DNA of 64,000 nt from Scardovia inopinata JCM 12537 (GTDB taxonomy: Bacteria; Actinomycetota; Actinomycetes; Actinomycetales; Bifidobacteriaceae). Within the stretch, counting starts at the first letter, position 1; each line of letters opens with the position of its first letter. Both the position numbers and the translations under genes were made by a program. Below, one piece after another: positions 54,399 to 63,826 of this stretch. Location of the stretch: NCBI RefSeq assembly GCF_001042695.1, contig NZ_AP012334.1, forward strand, positions 682,001 to 746,000. The letters run 5' to 3'. Under the pieces are notes generated by a model that was not told the origin of the DNA, made no database searches, and worked only from the letters and a program-made list of their open reading frames with translations.

Positions 54399-55078
54399 AT
54401 TTTATGCATAAAACAGTAGTGATTACTGGCTTCGACCCCTTTGGAGGAGAGCCTGTTAACCCAGCTTTCCAGGCCGTCTCCCTCTTACCTGATGCAGTCG
54501 TTTACGGTCAGGGTCAGCAGGCTGATGTGATCAAAGCAGAAATTCCAACCTCATTTACCCGATCAAAACAGGCTGTGACTGAGCTGGAAAATCATTATCA
54601 TCCTGACCTGTTTATCTCAGTTGGTCAGGCTGGAGGACGTTCCGCTATTACCGTGGAAAGAGTAGCTATCAATCTAGAAGACGCCCGCATACCAGATAAT
54701 GATGGGGAAGAACCACATGATCAGCCTGTTATTCAGGGAGATCAAACCGCATATTTTTCCACTTTGCCTGACAAAAATATCGTTAAATCCATGAACGAAC
54801 AAGGAATTCCAGCCCAGCTGTCGTACACAGCAGGAACATATGTATGCAATGCCGTCATGTACACCCTTCTTGCGCTCAGGCAGGATGAAAAAGGACCGGA
54901 AAGGAAGCCGCCGCATATCTCCGGCTTTATTCACGTTCCCTATTCAACAGAGCAGGGCAAGGGTAAACCAGAAGGAACTCCGACCATGCCGGTGGATACC
55001 ATGGCCCAGGGATTGCAGACAGCAATAGCAGTGTGTCTGGAAAGCCTCAGCATAGTACAGTCCAGGCCTGGAAACTGA
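54395..55078 (+). CDS. pcp: Pyrrolidone-carboxylate peptidase (pyroglutamyl peptidase I)
   Basis: This cytosolic cysteine peptidase removes N-terminal pyroglutamate. The 227-residue protein has VVITGFDPFGGEPVNPA at the start, the catalytic Glu in VGQAGGRSAITVERVAINL near residue 78, the catalytic Cys in YTAGTYVCNAVMYTLL near 152, and the catalytic His in SGFIHVPYSTEQ near 178. All three are intact. The ATG at 54395 overlaps the helicase stop. ATG 54404 (MHKTVV) is an alternative and closer to the family start. Co-translation with the helicase may be accidental. Confidence 0.95.
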   Translation: MNFMHKTVVITGFDPFGGEPVNPAFQAVSLLPDAVVYGQGQQADVIKAEIPTSFTRSKQAVTELENHYHPDLFISVGQAGGRSAITVERVAINLEDARIPDNDGEEPHDQPVIQGDQTAYFSTLPDKNIVKSMNEQGIPAQLSYTAGTYVCNAVMYTLLALRQDEKGPERKPPHISGFIHVPYSTEQGKGKPEGTPTMPVDTMAQGLQTAIAVCLESLSIVQSRPGN

Positions 55079-55116
55079 GCTGAACCTGGAAGTCTTTAGT
55101 GCGGGAATAGGAATGA

Positions 55117-56031
55117 TCAGTAAAAGCGGTTAAAGAAGGCAATTTCGTCCTTATTACACTGCAGAGCCACAGGATTTCTTACATCGCAATGAAAAACATG
55201 GCCCTGAGGATTTTTGCTATCCCCATAAGAATGGAACTCGTGCTCGGCTCCAATTCCAGAAAGATAACCGTCCAGGCGGACGCTGCAATCCCGGATAAAA
55301 TCGTCGTTAGCCGTTTGAATAAAGAGAGGAGGAAGATCAGCAGTCATATATTTTTCAGTTGCAATCATGTCCTGGCGGTCTTGGAGCGAATCCTTGGTAA
55401 AGTATGCTTCTATAGCTCCAGAAATTATTCCTGGCATAGTCAGGAAAGAAGCCCCACAGTTAACAGCAGCAGCCTTTACCGTCAGTTTGGGGAGTTCATA
55501 GCCGAAAAGAGCCCGGAACTGAGGATTAGTCAAGATTGTCAGATATTGATCAACCATCTGGCCACCAGCACTATCTCCAACAAGAAAGAGACGGGAAAGA
55601 TCAAGATTGTAGTCCCCCGCATGATGGTCCAGCCAGTGAAAAACTCGATCAACATCATCCATCTCCTGGGGAAAGTGGGAATGAGGAGGAAGACGATAAT
55701 TGAAATTTATACAGGCAAAGCCCATCTGAGCCAGACTCATCAGATAAAACTGATAAGTTTCCTTAGTTCCATAAACCCAGCCGCCCCCATGAATGCTGAC
55801 AATAACTGGGGCTCCTTTCTGATGCTGAGAATCAGACTTTTGAGGAGCATATTCTTCGGGCAGATAAATATCCAGGAGATTCCATTTGCCTGCTGGACCG
55901 TAACTGATATCATCATAACGGACAACACCAGGGACCTGCAAGGGCAGCCCCTTATCCCGCTTGTCATCATTCTTCTTAGCAGCGATATTCATAGCGGTAG
56001 CCGCTGCCAAAGCCTGTGGACTCGCAACCAT
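55117..56031 (-). CDS. Alpha/beta hydrolase (HSL/carboxylesterase family)
   Basis: The 304-residue protein is an alpha/beta-fold esterase: oxyanion motif VSIHGGGWVYGTKE near residue 80, nucleophile elbow LVGDSAGGQM near 151, Asp in TANDDFIRD near 253, and His in GHVFHCDV near 284. The substrate is unknown. No signal peptide is clear. The frame opens at a GTG (56037), but AAAGGAG lies five bases before ATG 56031, so that start is preferred. It is convergent with pcp. A duplicated promoter-like motif lies upstream at 56089-56122. Confidence 0.88.
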   Translation of the reverse strand: MVASPQALAAATAMNIAAKKNDDKRDKGLPLQVPGVVRYDDISYGPAGKWNLLDIYLPEEYAPQKSDSQHQKGAPVIVSIHGGGWVYGTKETYQFYLMSLAQMGFACINFNYRLPPHSHFPQEMDDVDRVFHWLDHHAGDYNLDLSRLFLVGDSAGGQMVDQYLTILTNPQFRALFGYELPKLTVKAAAVNCGASFLTMPGIISGAIEAYFTKDSLQDRQDMIATEKYMTADLPPLFIQTANDDFIRDCSVRLDGYLSGIGAEHEFHSYGDSKNPQGHVFHCDVRNPVALQCNKDEIAFFNRFY

Positions 56032-56088
56032 GGCCACTCCTTTGTCATCCTTGCTTATCTTTGATTACCTGTGCTCGTCTGCGCCAGG

Positions 56089-56122
56089 TTTATACTACAA
56101 ATTTTTTTATACTACAAATTTT
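56089..56122 (-). promoter_or_regulatory. Duplicated promoter-like element upstream of the hydrolase gene
   Basis: A 17-bp unit containing TTGTAGTATAA (minus-strand reading) occurs twice in tandem, giving two possible -10 regions about 60-80 bp before the hydrolase start codon. Confidence 0.4.
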
Positions 56123-56152
56123 ACCCTTGCCAATTCGCTTGACGGAGGCTTT

Positions 56153-57565
56153 TTACTCCTGGTGATTCTTCTGCAGTGAATTTGACCGTCCTGGAAGAAC
56201 CCAGGACAGGATCAAGGCGATTACAAAAGCGATAGCAATAGCATTGCTGGCGAAAATCTGCTGCACCAGGGCAGGAGCATACCTAAAGACAGCGGGAACC
56301 TGGGTGAAACCAATTCCCATGGTTAGGGAGAGGGCAGCAATGGTGATATTCCTCTCGGAAAACCCGGCTTTAGCAATCATCTGGAAACCAGAAACTACAA
56401 TATTCCCAAACATGACAATGGTGCAACCGCCGAGAACTGCCTGGGGGAGGGAATTGAAAACAGCCGCAATCGGCGGGAAGAAACTGGCCAAAATAAGAAC
56501 TAGCCCGCCTGACAGGATTACCTTACGGTTAACTACCTTGGTCATGGCGACCAGACCAATGTTTTGCGCGAACGAGGTTAGGGGCATAACCCCAAAGAGG
56601 CCGGCGAAGGAAGAAATCAGGCCATCTCCAGCAATAGCACCAGCCGTTTCCCGGGCAGTGGGCTGGCGATTAAAACCAACATCAGTTAAGGCGGCTGTAT
56701 CTCCCAGTACTTCCACAGCAGACACCAGGTAGAGCAGGGCAAAGGAGATAATAGCCCCTGAATCAAACTGAGGTTTAAAAGGCATGAACCGGGGGAAAGA
56801 GACAAAAGAAAGATGAGAGAAGGAAGAAAAATCCACCTTGCTCAGGCAGAGAGCAAGAATATAGCCCACTACCAGGCCAAAGAGCACTGACAGCTGCTTC
56901 AGGGTTCCCTTGGCCAGAAACTGGAAAGACAGGCAGCATATCAGGGTAACTGTAGCGATGGTGATGTTCTGCCAGCTGCCAAAGTCCTTGGCCCCATCGC
57001 CGCCGCCAAAGGACTTTGCCCCGACAGAAAGAAGAGAAAAACCAATAGAGGTGACAACAACGGCAGACACAATAGGAGGGACCAGACGTCTCCACCAGGT
57101 GGCGGTCAGCCCTAAAAAGACTTCAAAAAGTCCGCCAACGAGGATAGCACCTACAACAGCTCCATAGCCTTTATCAGCAACAATTGCAGCGGCAGCAGCA
57201 TAATAGGTAAAAGAAATTCCGGTTACCATGGGTAGACGGCTGCCTATGCGCCAGATAGGAAAAAGCTGGAGAACAGTTCCCAACCCTGCTACCAGTAGGC
57301 CTCCCTGGATGAGCCAGGATCGCTGGCTGGTATCCATTGCGGCGGCGGAAGCGATCAGGATGAGAGGAGTCAAATTCGCAACGAACATAGCCATCACATG
57401 CTGAAGGCCAAAAGGGAGCCCCTTCCACAGGGGAATAGGTGCATCGAAAGTACGCAGGGCAGTTGCGATTGATCTATTATCCGATTGAGCCTGCTGGTCA
57501 ACTGATTGATTATTGGCGGATGGACTGGATTGATTCACCTGAGTTTTGCTATTTTTCCTGGTCAC
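56153..57565 (-). CDS. Nucleobase:cation symporter-2 family permease, probably xanthine/uric acid
   Basis: The 470-residue permease has the NCS2 fold with about 12-14 membrane helices. Typical regions are [25 protein letters not shown] near residue 45, [15 protein letters not shown] near 114, and the signature [14 protein letters not shown] near 328, the conserved substrate-binding helix. The N-terminal 35 residues are Gln/Ser-rich. The gene starts 17 bp inside the end of the xpt gene, so they are co-transcribed. Xanthine is the expected substrate. Confidence 0.9.
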   Translation of the reverse strand: MTRKNSKTQVNQSSPSANNQSVDQQAQSDNRSIATALRTFDAPIPLWKGLPFGLQHVMAMFVANLTPLILIASAAAMDTSQRSWLIQGGLLVAGLGTVLQLFPIWRIGSRLPMVTGISFTYYAAAAAIVADKGYGAVVGAILVGGLFEVFLGLTATWWRRLVPPIVSAVVVTSIGFSLLSVGAKSFGGGDGAKDFGSWQNITIATVTLICCLSFQFLAKGTLKQLSVLFGLVVGYILALCLSKVDFSSFSHLSFVSFPRFMPFKPQFDSGAIISFALLYLVSAVEVLGDTAALTDVGFNRQPTARETAGAIAGDGLISSFAGLFGVMPLTSFAQNIGLVAMTKVVNRKVILSGGLVLILASFFPPIAAVFNSLPQAVLGGCTIVMFGNIVVSGFQMIAKAGFSERNITIAALSLTMGIGFTQVPAVFRYAPALVQQIFASNAIAIAFVIALILSWVLPGRSNSLQKNHQE

Positions 57566-58217
57566 TGCCTTCTCCCTGGCGTGAAGTGGCAGAAGAGTCA
57601 GAATTCTCAGAAGAGTCGGAATCCTCAGAAGAATCAGAGTCGGCGAATTCTATCTGCCCTGTTTCCGGATCCATAGAAAGTACATTAGCCAGGGACTCTA
57701 CCCGGTAACCCCTAGCTCGCAAGGCATCACCGCCTCCCTGAAAGCCTTTTTCCACAGCAATTCCAAAACCTTCTACTACCACTCCGGCTTCTTCACAAAT
57801 CGACAGAAGGCCATTCAGGGCATTGCCATTGGCCAAAAAGTCATCAATAATCAGAACATGTTCTCCCGGGACCAGGAATTTTTTGGCTACAATAACCGGG
57901 AATTCTTTCTGCTTGGTGAAAGAATAGATAGATGTGCAGTACTGATCACCATCAAGATTGATAGACTGTGCTTTCTTGGCGAAAACAACAGGGACATTAT
58001 GAAAATATCGGGCCGCACAACAGGCGATCCCGATACCAGATGCTTCAATGGTGAGAATTTTATCAATTCGAACGTCCTTAAACAAACGGGCCCATTCCTC
58101 ACCCATGGCGTCAAATAGGGCCACATCGCACTGATGGTTCAGAAAAGAATCAACTTTAAGAACATTCCCGTGTTTGACAGTGCCTTCTCGCCTAATACGA
58201 TCTTCTAGGATTTTCAT
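57549..58217 (-). CDS. xpt: Xanthine phosphoribosyltransferase with acidic repeat tail
   Basis: Xpt salvages xanthine with PRPP to form XMP, which guaA can then turn into GMP. The first 190 residues are canonical: [57 protein letters not shown], and the PRPP loop [16 protein letters not shown] near 123. The last 30 residues are unusual, an acidic Ser/Asp/Glu repeat [16 protein letters not shown] encoded by 18-bp tandem repeats. I start at ATG 58217 (GGAG before it). The ORF extends upstream to 58310. The permease gene overlaps its end by 17 bp. Confidence 0.93.
   Translation of the reverse strand: MKILEDRIRREGTVKHGNVLKVDSFLNHQCDVALFDAMGEEWARLFKDVRIDKILTIEASGIGIACCAARYFHNVPVVFAKKAQSINLDGDQYCTSIYSFTKQKEFPVIVAKKFLVPGEHVLIIDDFLANGNALNGLLSICEEAGVVVEGFGIAVEKGFQGGGDALRARGYRVESLANVLSMDPETGQIEFADSDSSEDSDSSENSDSSATSRQGEGSDQEK
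57591..57644 (-). repeat. 18-bp tandem repeats within xpt
   Basis: Three copies of an 18-bp unit (57591-57608, 57609-57626 and an imperfect 57627-57644) encode the Ser/Asp/Glu tail of Xpt. Confidence 0.85.
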
Positions 58218-58476
58218 AATGCTCCACTGTAAAGAAAGAAAATTGAAAGTATGCTCACATACTAGCGGGAAGAAATGACGAAAGAGGGAAGAGAATAAAA
58301 TGGTTCTCATATTGTGGACTGAGACAGCAGATAAGAGAGGGACCTTCTTCTGCTTTCAGAGTTCAGAAACGGCCGGAGAGTTGAGAAACTAATTCTGGTG
58401 TTGACTGCCGAGTATGGTAAAAAGGTATGTCATTTAGGGAGGCGGCCAGCTTCCTGAGCGAGTTTCTGGAGGATTA

Positions 58477-61140
58477 ATGGCAATGAATCCGTCTGTTGGC
58501 GAGGCTTTTCAAGGTTTTACTGCTGGTAGTAAGGACACTGGTAGTAAGGACAACAGCAGGGACCATCTGATAAGGCGGGACTCAGCCTTTCTTCTGGAGG
58601 GACTAAATCAGCAGCAGGCAGAAGCTGTTCGCTATCAGGGCCCGGCTCTTTTGATTGGAGCGGGAGCCGGTTCGGGGAAGACTAGGGTATTGACCCGGCG
58701 GATAGCCTGGGCTCTGAGCCAGTGGGGAGCCTATCCCAGTCAGATTTTGGCGATTACCTTTACCAACAAGGCTGCCAGAGAAATGAAAGAGCGCCTTGCT
58801 ACTCTTGTTGGTCCTGTGGCAGACAGGATGTGGGTTTCTACCTTCCATTCAGCCTGTGTGCGCATTTTGCGCCGGCATGGCAAGGATATTGGTCTTCAGA
58901 GCGGGTTTTCCATCTATGATACGGCCGATTGCCAGCGCCTGGTCAAGCTGATTTGTCAGGATTTGAACATTGATTCCAAGCGATACACCCCCAGGGCCAT
59001 ATTGAGCACTATCTCCGACTGGAAGAATTCCCTGGAAGATGCTCAGACAAAATTGTCTGAATATGCTCCAGATTTCCATCCTGATATACCTGTTCATTCT
59101 TTGGGCGATGGGGGGAATGCAGAGCGCGTTTATGCCATCGTGTACGGAGAGTATCAGCATCGGTTAGCTTCTGCTAATGCTGTGGACTTCGATGATTTGA
59201 TTATGCGGACGGTGGAGCTTTTCCGCCGGAGCCCTCAGGCTCTGGATTTCTATCGACGGCGGTTTTTATATATTTTTGTTGATGAATATCAGGATACCAA
59301 TCATGCTCAATATCAGCTGATCCGGGCCTTGAGCGGAGTGGATGAAACTGTCCATACTTCTCAGACGCAGACCGACACTGACAGTTCAAGACCGGAAGCT
59401 ACGCCAGTACGGCCTGCCTGGATCACTGTGGTGGGAGACTCTGATCAGTCAATTTATGCTTTCCGGGGTGCTGATATTTCTAATATTTTGGATTTTGAGA
59501 AGGATTTTCCCCAGGCAAAAACCATCATGTTGGAGCAGAACTATCGGTCGACCCAAACTATTTTGGATGCAGCCAATGCAGTCATTTCCCAGAATCAGGG
59601 ACGCAAACCCAAGAAATTGTGGACAGATTTAGGGCAAGGGGATTCCATTGTGGGTTTCGCCGCTGACAATGCCCAGCAGGAGGGACAGTGGGTTGCCCGT
59701 ACGATTGCTCAATTGGCTGCTGAAGGGGAATACTCGTATTCAGATATGGCCATCATGTACCGGGCCAATGCCCAGTCTCGGGCCTTGGAAGAAGCCCTGA
59801 TCAGTGCAGGAATTCCTTACCAGTTGGTAGGAGGAACAAAATTTTATGAACGTCGGGAGATTAAGGATGCCCTGGCTTACCTGCAGTGCCTGTCTAATCC
59901 TGCTGACGATGTGAATACCAGACGGATTTTGAATGTGCCCAAACGAGGATTGGGTCCCAGAGCAGAATCCATGCTTAATGCCTATGCCTCGCAGGAAGAT
60001 ATTACTTTTTGGCAGGCTATCAATCGGGCAGAATCGATACCGGGAATGACCAGCCGAATCCTTCATCCTCTTCAAGCTTTTAGGGATTTGATGACAGGTT
60101 TAAGGACTTTTGCCCAGGATAATGACAGCCATCCCGCTGCCATTGTTCAGCAGGTTTTGCAAGAAAGCGGAATTCTCAGGGAGCTCGAAAAATCTCTGGA
60201 TCCGCAGGATATGTCCCGGGTTGATAATCTGTCTCAGTTGCAGTCAGTTGCAGCCGAGTTTGAACAGACTGCTATGGATGCTACTTTATCGGGATTTCTG
60301 GAAACTACCTCTTTGGTGGCTGATGCTGATGCCTTGCCTGATCAGGGAGAAAATAGAGGTCAGGTAACTCTCATGACTCTCCATACGGCTAAGGGGTTGG
60401 AATACCCTGTTGTATTCCTTACAGGCATGGAAGAGGGGACTTTCCCCCATGCCAGAAGCATGGAAAATGAGTCTGAACTGTCAGAAGAAAGACGGTTGGC
60501 TTATGTGGGGATTACCCGTGCCCGCAGGCGTCTTTATCTGACCCGTTCCGCAGTCAGGGCTCAGTGGGGGAATGTCCAAGAGCTGATGCCCAGTAGATTT
60601 TTGGATGAAATTCCCCAGGAACTCATCAGCTGGGACCGCAAGGAAGCAACTTCGGAGAGGATTCGTAGTCGCTGGGCCCAAGGTGATGATGATTGGGATG
60701 GGGATGAGGCTGAATTCGGCGGATTTGATGATGACTATTCTTCTTACTCTCGGTCGTATGGGAGCAGCACCTACGGGGGCAGTTCTTACGGAGGTAGTTC
60801 TTATGGGAATAGGTCTTACAGGAGCAGCACCTACGGGGGCAGTTCTTATGGGGCACCAGGATCGAGCTGGAAGAATAGGCATCATAAGAGCGGGAAAATT
60901 ACGACAAAGCATACGAGTAGACGATCCCCATCCTCCCCGTCGTCATCGTCAGCCTCGGCCAGGCCCACAGTATCCATTGATCAGTTAAGCCTAGGTGATA
61001 AAGTCATACATGATCAGCACGGTTTGGGAACCGTGATTGAGCTTCAGGATAAAGGGGCAAATTCAATAGCAACCGTTGATTTTGGCTCTAAAGGTGTGAA
61101 GAGACTTCTTCTGCGGCTGGCTCCTCTGGAGAAACTCTGA
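58477..61140 (+). CDS. UvrD/PcrA-type ATP-dependent DNA helicase
   Basis: The 887-residue superfamily 1A helicase shows motif I GAGAGSGKTRVLTRRIAW near residue 63, motif Ia ITFTNKAAREMKERL, motif II FVDEYQDTNHAQYQ near 268, motif III VGDSDQSIYAFRGAD near 320, motif IV LEQNYRSTQTILDAAN, and motif VI RRLAYVGITRARRRLYLTRS near 675. After the helicase core comes a 70-residue linker made of Gly/Ser/Tyr repeats, then the Tudor-like C-terminal domain (DKVIHDQHGLGTVIELQDKG) known to bind RNA polymerase in PcrA. It works in repair and transcription conflicts. GGAGGATT precedes the ATG. Confidence 0.95.
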   Translation: MAMNPSVGEAFQGFTAGSKDTGSKDNSRDHLIRRDSAFLLEGLNQQQAEAVRYQGPALLIGAGAGSGKTRVLTRRIAWALSQWGAYPSQILAITFTNKAAREMKERLATLVGPVADRMWVSTFHSACVRILRRHGKDIGLQSGFSIYDTADCQRLVKLICQDLNIDSKRYTPRAILSTISDWKNSLEDAQTKLSEYAPDFHPDIPVHSLGDGGNAERVYAIVYGEYQHRLASANAVDFDDLIMRTVELFRRSPQALDFYRRRFLYIFVDEYQDTNHAQYQLIRALSGVDETVHTSQTQTDTDSSRPEATPVRPAWITVVGDSDQSIYAFRGADISNILDFEKDFPQAKTIMLEQNYRSTQTILDAANAVISQNQGRKPKKLWTDLGQGDSIVGFAADNAQQEGQWVARTIAQLAAEGEYSYSDMAIMYRANAQSRALEEALISAGIPYQLVGGTKFYERREIKDALAYLQCLSNPADDVNTRRILNVPKRGLGPRAESMLNAYASQEDITFWQAINRAESIPGMTSRILHPLQAFRDLMTGLRTFAQDNDSHPAAIVQQVLQESGILRELEKSLDPQDMSRVDNLSQLQSVAAEFEQTAMDATLSGFLETTSLVADADALPDQGENRGQVTLMTLHTAKGLEYPVVFLTGMEEGTFPHARSMENESELSEERRLAYVGITRARRRLYLTRSAVRAQWGNVQELMPSRFLDEIPQELISWDRKEATSERIRSRWAQGDDDWDGDEAEFGGFDDDYSSYSRSYGSSTYGGSSYGGSSYGNRSYRSSTYGGSSYGAPGSSWKNRHHKSGKITTKHTSRRSPSSPSSSSASARPTVSIDQLSLGDKVIHDQHGLGTVIELQDKGANSIATVDFGSKGVKRLLLRLAPLEKL
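60761..60848 (+). repeat. 60-bp periodic repeat in the helicase linker
   Basis: A near-identical stretch of about 28 bp starting GGAGCAGCACCTACGG occurs at 60761 and again 60 bp later at 60821. The unit encodes SSTYGGSSYG-type peptides. Confidence 0.85.
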
Positions 61141-61198
61141 AAATCCTGGGCCCTGTTGCCATGGGCACATCAGGTAAAAGAGCAGATTATTTTCGTGA

Positions 61199-62749
61199 AT
61201 GGATCCTATGAAAACCAATGAGACAAGTCAGCCGCATAAACTGACTGTAGCTAGGCTGCTAAGCAGGCGTCTCCTGGCCTTTTTCCTCTCCTTTGCAGTC
61301 CTGATATGCTGTCTACCGATAGGACAGGCTTCGGTTTTTGCTGCTCACTTGCCTGATAACAAGGCATCGCGGATATCTTCATCCGGGCCATCCCCATCCT
61401 CATCGTCGTCATCATCAACTTCAGAAGGGGTACCCCATATTACTGCTGCCCATGCCTTTGCCATGGACTATGCCACAGGCAGGATTTTGCTTAATCAGTA
61501 TGGAGACCGACCAGCCGGTATTGCCAGCATGACTAAGGTTATTACCCTCTATCTTGTGTATAAAGCCATAGACCAGGGGAAGATCAGCTGGTCCACCAAA
61601 GTTCCTATATCGTCTTATTCGTCCCGCATATCCACTAACTGGCTGACCACGACTGTGCCCATGAAGAAAAAATCGTACACGGTCAGGGACTTAGTCACTG
61701 CTGCCTTCGTAAAATCTGCCAACAGTGCTGCCATATCCCTGGCTGAGAAAATTGCCGGCTCTGAGCCGCGTTTTGTAGATATGATGAGAAAACAGGTCAG
61801 ACAGTGGGGGATTACCGATGCCAAGCTTTACAATTCTTCGGGTCTGAATAATAGTTTCCTTGATAAAAATATTTATCCAGGATCATCGAAGAAGGCGGAG
61901 AATATGATGAGTGCCAGGGATATTGCTCTTGCCGTCTGGCATTTTATTCATGATTATCCCCAGGTTTTGTCTATGACCAGTAAAGCACATGCCACTTTTG
62001 ACGGCATGCCCCTGACCTCGACTGACCATATGCTTCCGGGGCTGAACTCGGCTTATCCTGGATTAGATGGTTTTAAGACCGGAACCACGGAGATTGCCGG
62101 TGCCTGTTTTGCGGCAACAGCAGTCAGACATGGGATGAGGGTTATTACCGTTATTCAACATGCCTCTCATGCTGATGGGAATGAGGAAGCCCGCTTTCAA
62201 GCCATGAAGAAACTCCTGGATTACTGCTTTACTGCTTATGGTCTGGTTGTAGTTGTCAGGAAAGGGAAATCTTTCAAAGGCAGCTCCCTGCCTCTTGTCG
62301 ATGGAAAGAAGAAGAGCGTCCCCCTGGTAGCCCAGTCAGATTTGACTGTCTGCTTGTCGCAGAAGGAAAAAGTACTCCTTACATCGGCCACTGACCCCTC
62401 TACATCCTCCTTTGCCAATACTGCCATTCCTGTCATCCATACCCTATTTACTGAGGTAAAAGCTCCCGTGAAGAAAGGAAAAGTCCTTGCTACCCTGGCA
62501 GTTACCCAGAGAAAAGATTTTACCGGAGTAGTGGCTCTTCCTTCTACTAATCTCAGTGCTGGGCAGACTGTTGACCGGAAGCCTCAGGAATCTCAGGACC
62601 CTGGGTGGAAGAGATGGCTGGACTCCCTGTGGAAGAAGATCAGTTCCCGCATGTCGTCCTGGTGGAAGTCGGCAACTTCCTGGCTTCACCAAACCTGGCA
62701 ATCGTTCCTGTCATCCATACAACAATGGTGGGATGGGATTTCTTCCTAG
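61199..62749 (+). CDS. D-alanyl-D-alanine carboxypeptidase (peptidase S11, PBP5-type)
   Basis: The 516-residue exported enzyme has a basic N-terminus and signal peptide (residues about 22-52, ending PIGQASVFAAH), a poly-Ser linker, and an S11 domain. Active-site motifs: SMTKV (SxxK) near residue 104, KSANSAA (SxN) near 168 and DGFKTGTT (KTG) near 290. The distal region has a PBP5_C-like domain and ends in a Trp/Ser-rich amphipathic segment (MSSWWKSATSWLHQTW), likely a membrane anchor. It trims the terminal D-Ala of peptidoglycan stem peptides. ATG 61208 is an alternative start. Confidence 0.92.
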   Translation: MDPMKTNETSQPHKLTVARLLSRRLLAFFLSFAVLICCLPIGQASVFAAHLPDNKASRISSSGPSPSSSSSSSTSEGVPHITAAHAFAMDYATGRILLNQYGDRPAGIASMTKVITLYLVYKAIDQGKISWSTKVPISSYSSRISTNWLTTTVPMKKKSYTVRDLVTAAFVKSANSAAISLAEKIAGSEPRFVDMMRKQVRQWGITDAKLYNSSGLNNSFLDKNIYPGSSKKAENMMSARDIALAVWHFIHDYPQVLSMTSKAHATFDGMPLTSTDHMLPGLNSAYPGLDGFKTGTTEIAGACFAATAVRHGMRVITVIQHASHADGNEEARFQAMKKLLDYCFTAYGLVVVVRKGKSFKGSSLPLVDGKKKSVPLVAQSDLTVCLSQKEKVLLTSATDPSTSSFANTAIPVIHTLFTEVKAPVKKGKVLATLAVTQRKDFTGVVALPSTNLSAGQTVDRKPQESQDPGWKRWLDSLWKKISSRMSSWWKSATSWLHQTWQSFLSSIQQWWDGISS

Positions 62750-62980
62750 CCTGGTGTATAGTCAAAACTTGTGTTATGCATAAAATCATATCCGAAAAGA
62801 TAGGGTTGTATGTGCATAAGACGTCTGAAGTCATAGTCCGTCAACGGTTCGATACGGCATGTAGGGTTCGCCCTATCTGTGCTGTACTGCAGATATCTGC
62901 ATTAGCGTTGGAGAGACCAGACTTAGGTGGGGCATAGTGCTTCGCCTGCGTACAAACAACGACAGATAGGAAATAATATA
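62750..62980 (+). promoter_or_regulatory. Leader region of rpsD
   Basis: This 231-bp region holds no gene. At 62862-62875 there is a UUCG-type hairpin (TAGGG-TTCG-CCCTA). S4 often autoregulates its mRNA through leader structure. No known S4-binding motif was verified here. Confidence 0.4.
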
Positions 62981-63607
62981 ATGACAAAAATTCAGCGTGC
63001 ACGCCGTCAGGTGCGCCTGTCCCGTTCACTGGGCATTGCCCTGACTCCTAAGGCTCAGCGCCTTTTTGAGAAGCGTCCTTACGGACCTGGTGAACATGGC
63101 CGTGACCGTCGTCGGGCCGAGTCCGATTACGCCGTACGTCTGCGCGAAAAGCAGCGTCTGCGTGCTCAGTACGGTATTTCTGAGAAACAGCTGCGTGCTG
63201 TTTATGAGCGCGCTACCCGTGCTGCCGGTCAGACTGGTACCTCTATGCAGGTTCAGCTGGAAACCCGCTTGGATGCGTTGGTTCTCCGGTCTGGTTTTGC
63301 TAGGACTACAGCTCAGGCTCGTCAGTTCGTAGTTCACCGTCACATCCTGGTAGACGGCAATATTGTTGATCGTCCCAGCTACAGGGTCAAGCCCGGCCAG
63401 ACTATTCAAGTCAAGCCCAAGAGCCAGACCATGGAGCCTTTCCAGGCTGCTGCCGAGGGTGTTCACCGCGATGTTCTTCCTCAAGTTCCTGGATATCTGG
63501 ACGTCACTCTTCCTTCCCTGAAGGCAACCTTGACCCGTCTTCCCGAAGTGGAGGAAATTCCTGTTCAGGTTAATATTCAGTATGTGGTTGAATACTACGC
63601 CCGCTAA
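62981..63607 (+). CDS. rpsD: 30S ribosomal protein S4
   Basis: The 208-residue primary-binding 16S rRNA protein is recognised by RRQVRLSRSLGIALTPKAQRL, RPYGPGEHGRDRRRAESDYA near 38, and the S4 RNA-binding domain LETRLDALVLRSGFARTTAQARQFVVHRHILVDG near 95. It initiates small-subunit assembly. The reading frame opens at 62927. AGGAAATAATATA places the true ATG at 62981. It is a single-gene unit followed by a strong terminator. Confidence 0.97.
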   Translation: MTKIQRARRQVRLSRSLGIALTPKAQRLFEKRPYGPGEHGRDRRRAESDYAVRLREKQRLRAQYGISEKQLRAVYERATRAAGQTGTSMQVQLETRLDALVLRSGFARTTAQARQFVVHRHILVDGNIVDRPSYRVKPGQTIQVKPKSQTMEPFQAAAEGVHRDVLPQVPGYLDVTLPSLKATLTRLPEVEEIPVQVNIQYVVEYYAR

Positions 63608-63668
63608 ATAAAGTCTTTTTTCAAGTCTTTTATCTTTTTTGGCCTTGTGCAGAAGTGCCTCAGCAAAG

Positions 63669-63731
63669 GCATGAGGTACATCAGCCTAGGTATGAGATAC
63701 TGTGGCAAAAGCATGAGATGCCTGGGCAAAG
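63669..63731. repeat. Degenerate 21-bp tandem repeats after rpsD
   Basis: Three imperfect 21-mers, each with a CATGAG or TATGAG core (63669-63689, 63690-63710, 63711-63731), lie between rpsD and its terminator. Confidence 0.5.
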
Positions 63732-63745
63732 AAAGATGAGGGCAT

Positions 63746-63786
63746 AAAAAACCGTCTGTCAGGAGAAATCCTGCAGACGGTTTTTG
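63746..63786. terminator. Bidirectional intrinsic terminator
   Basis: Stem CCGTCTG/CAGACGG extended by an inner CAGG/CCTG stem and flanking A and T runs. TTTTTG follows on the plus strand and TTTTTT on the minus strand, serving rpsD and the convergent MalY/PatB-type gene. Confidence 0.9.
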
Positions 63787-63826
63787 TATAGTTTTGTATT
63801 GCCTTATATAGTTCTATCTAGTTCTG

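Noticed and set aside
55189-56064. Plus-strand open frame over the alpha/beta hydrolase gene
   Set aside because: It is antisense to a gene with an intact catalytic triad and a good ribosome-binding site.
58218-58476. Purine riboswitch upstream of xpt
   Set aside because: I looked for the conserved purine aptamer loops common before xpt in Firmicutes and did not see them.
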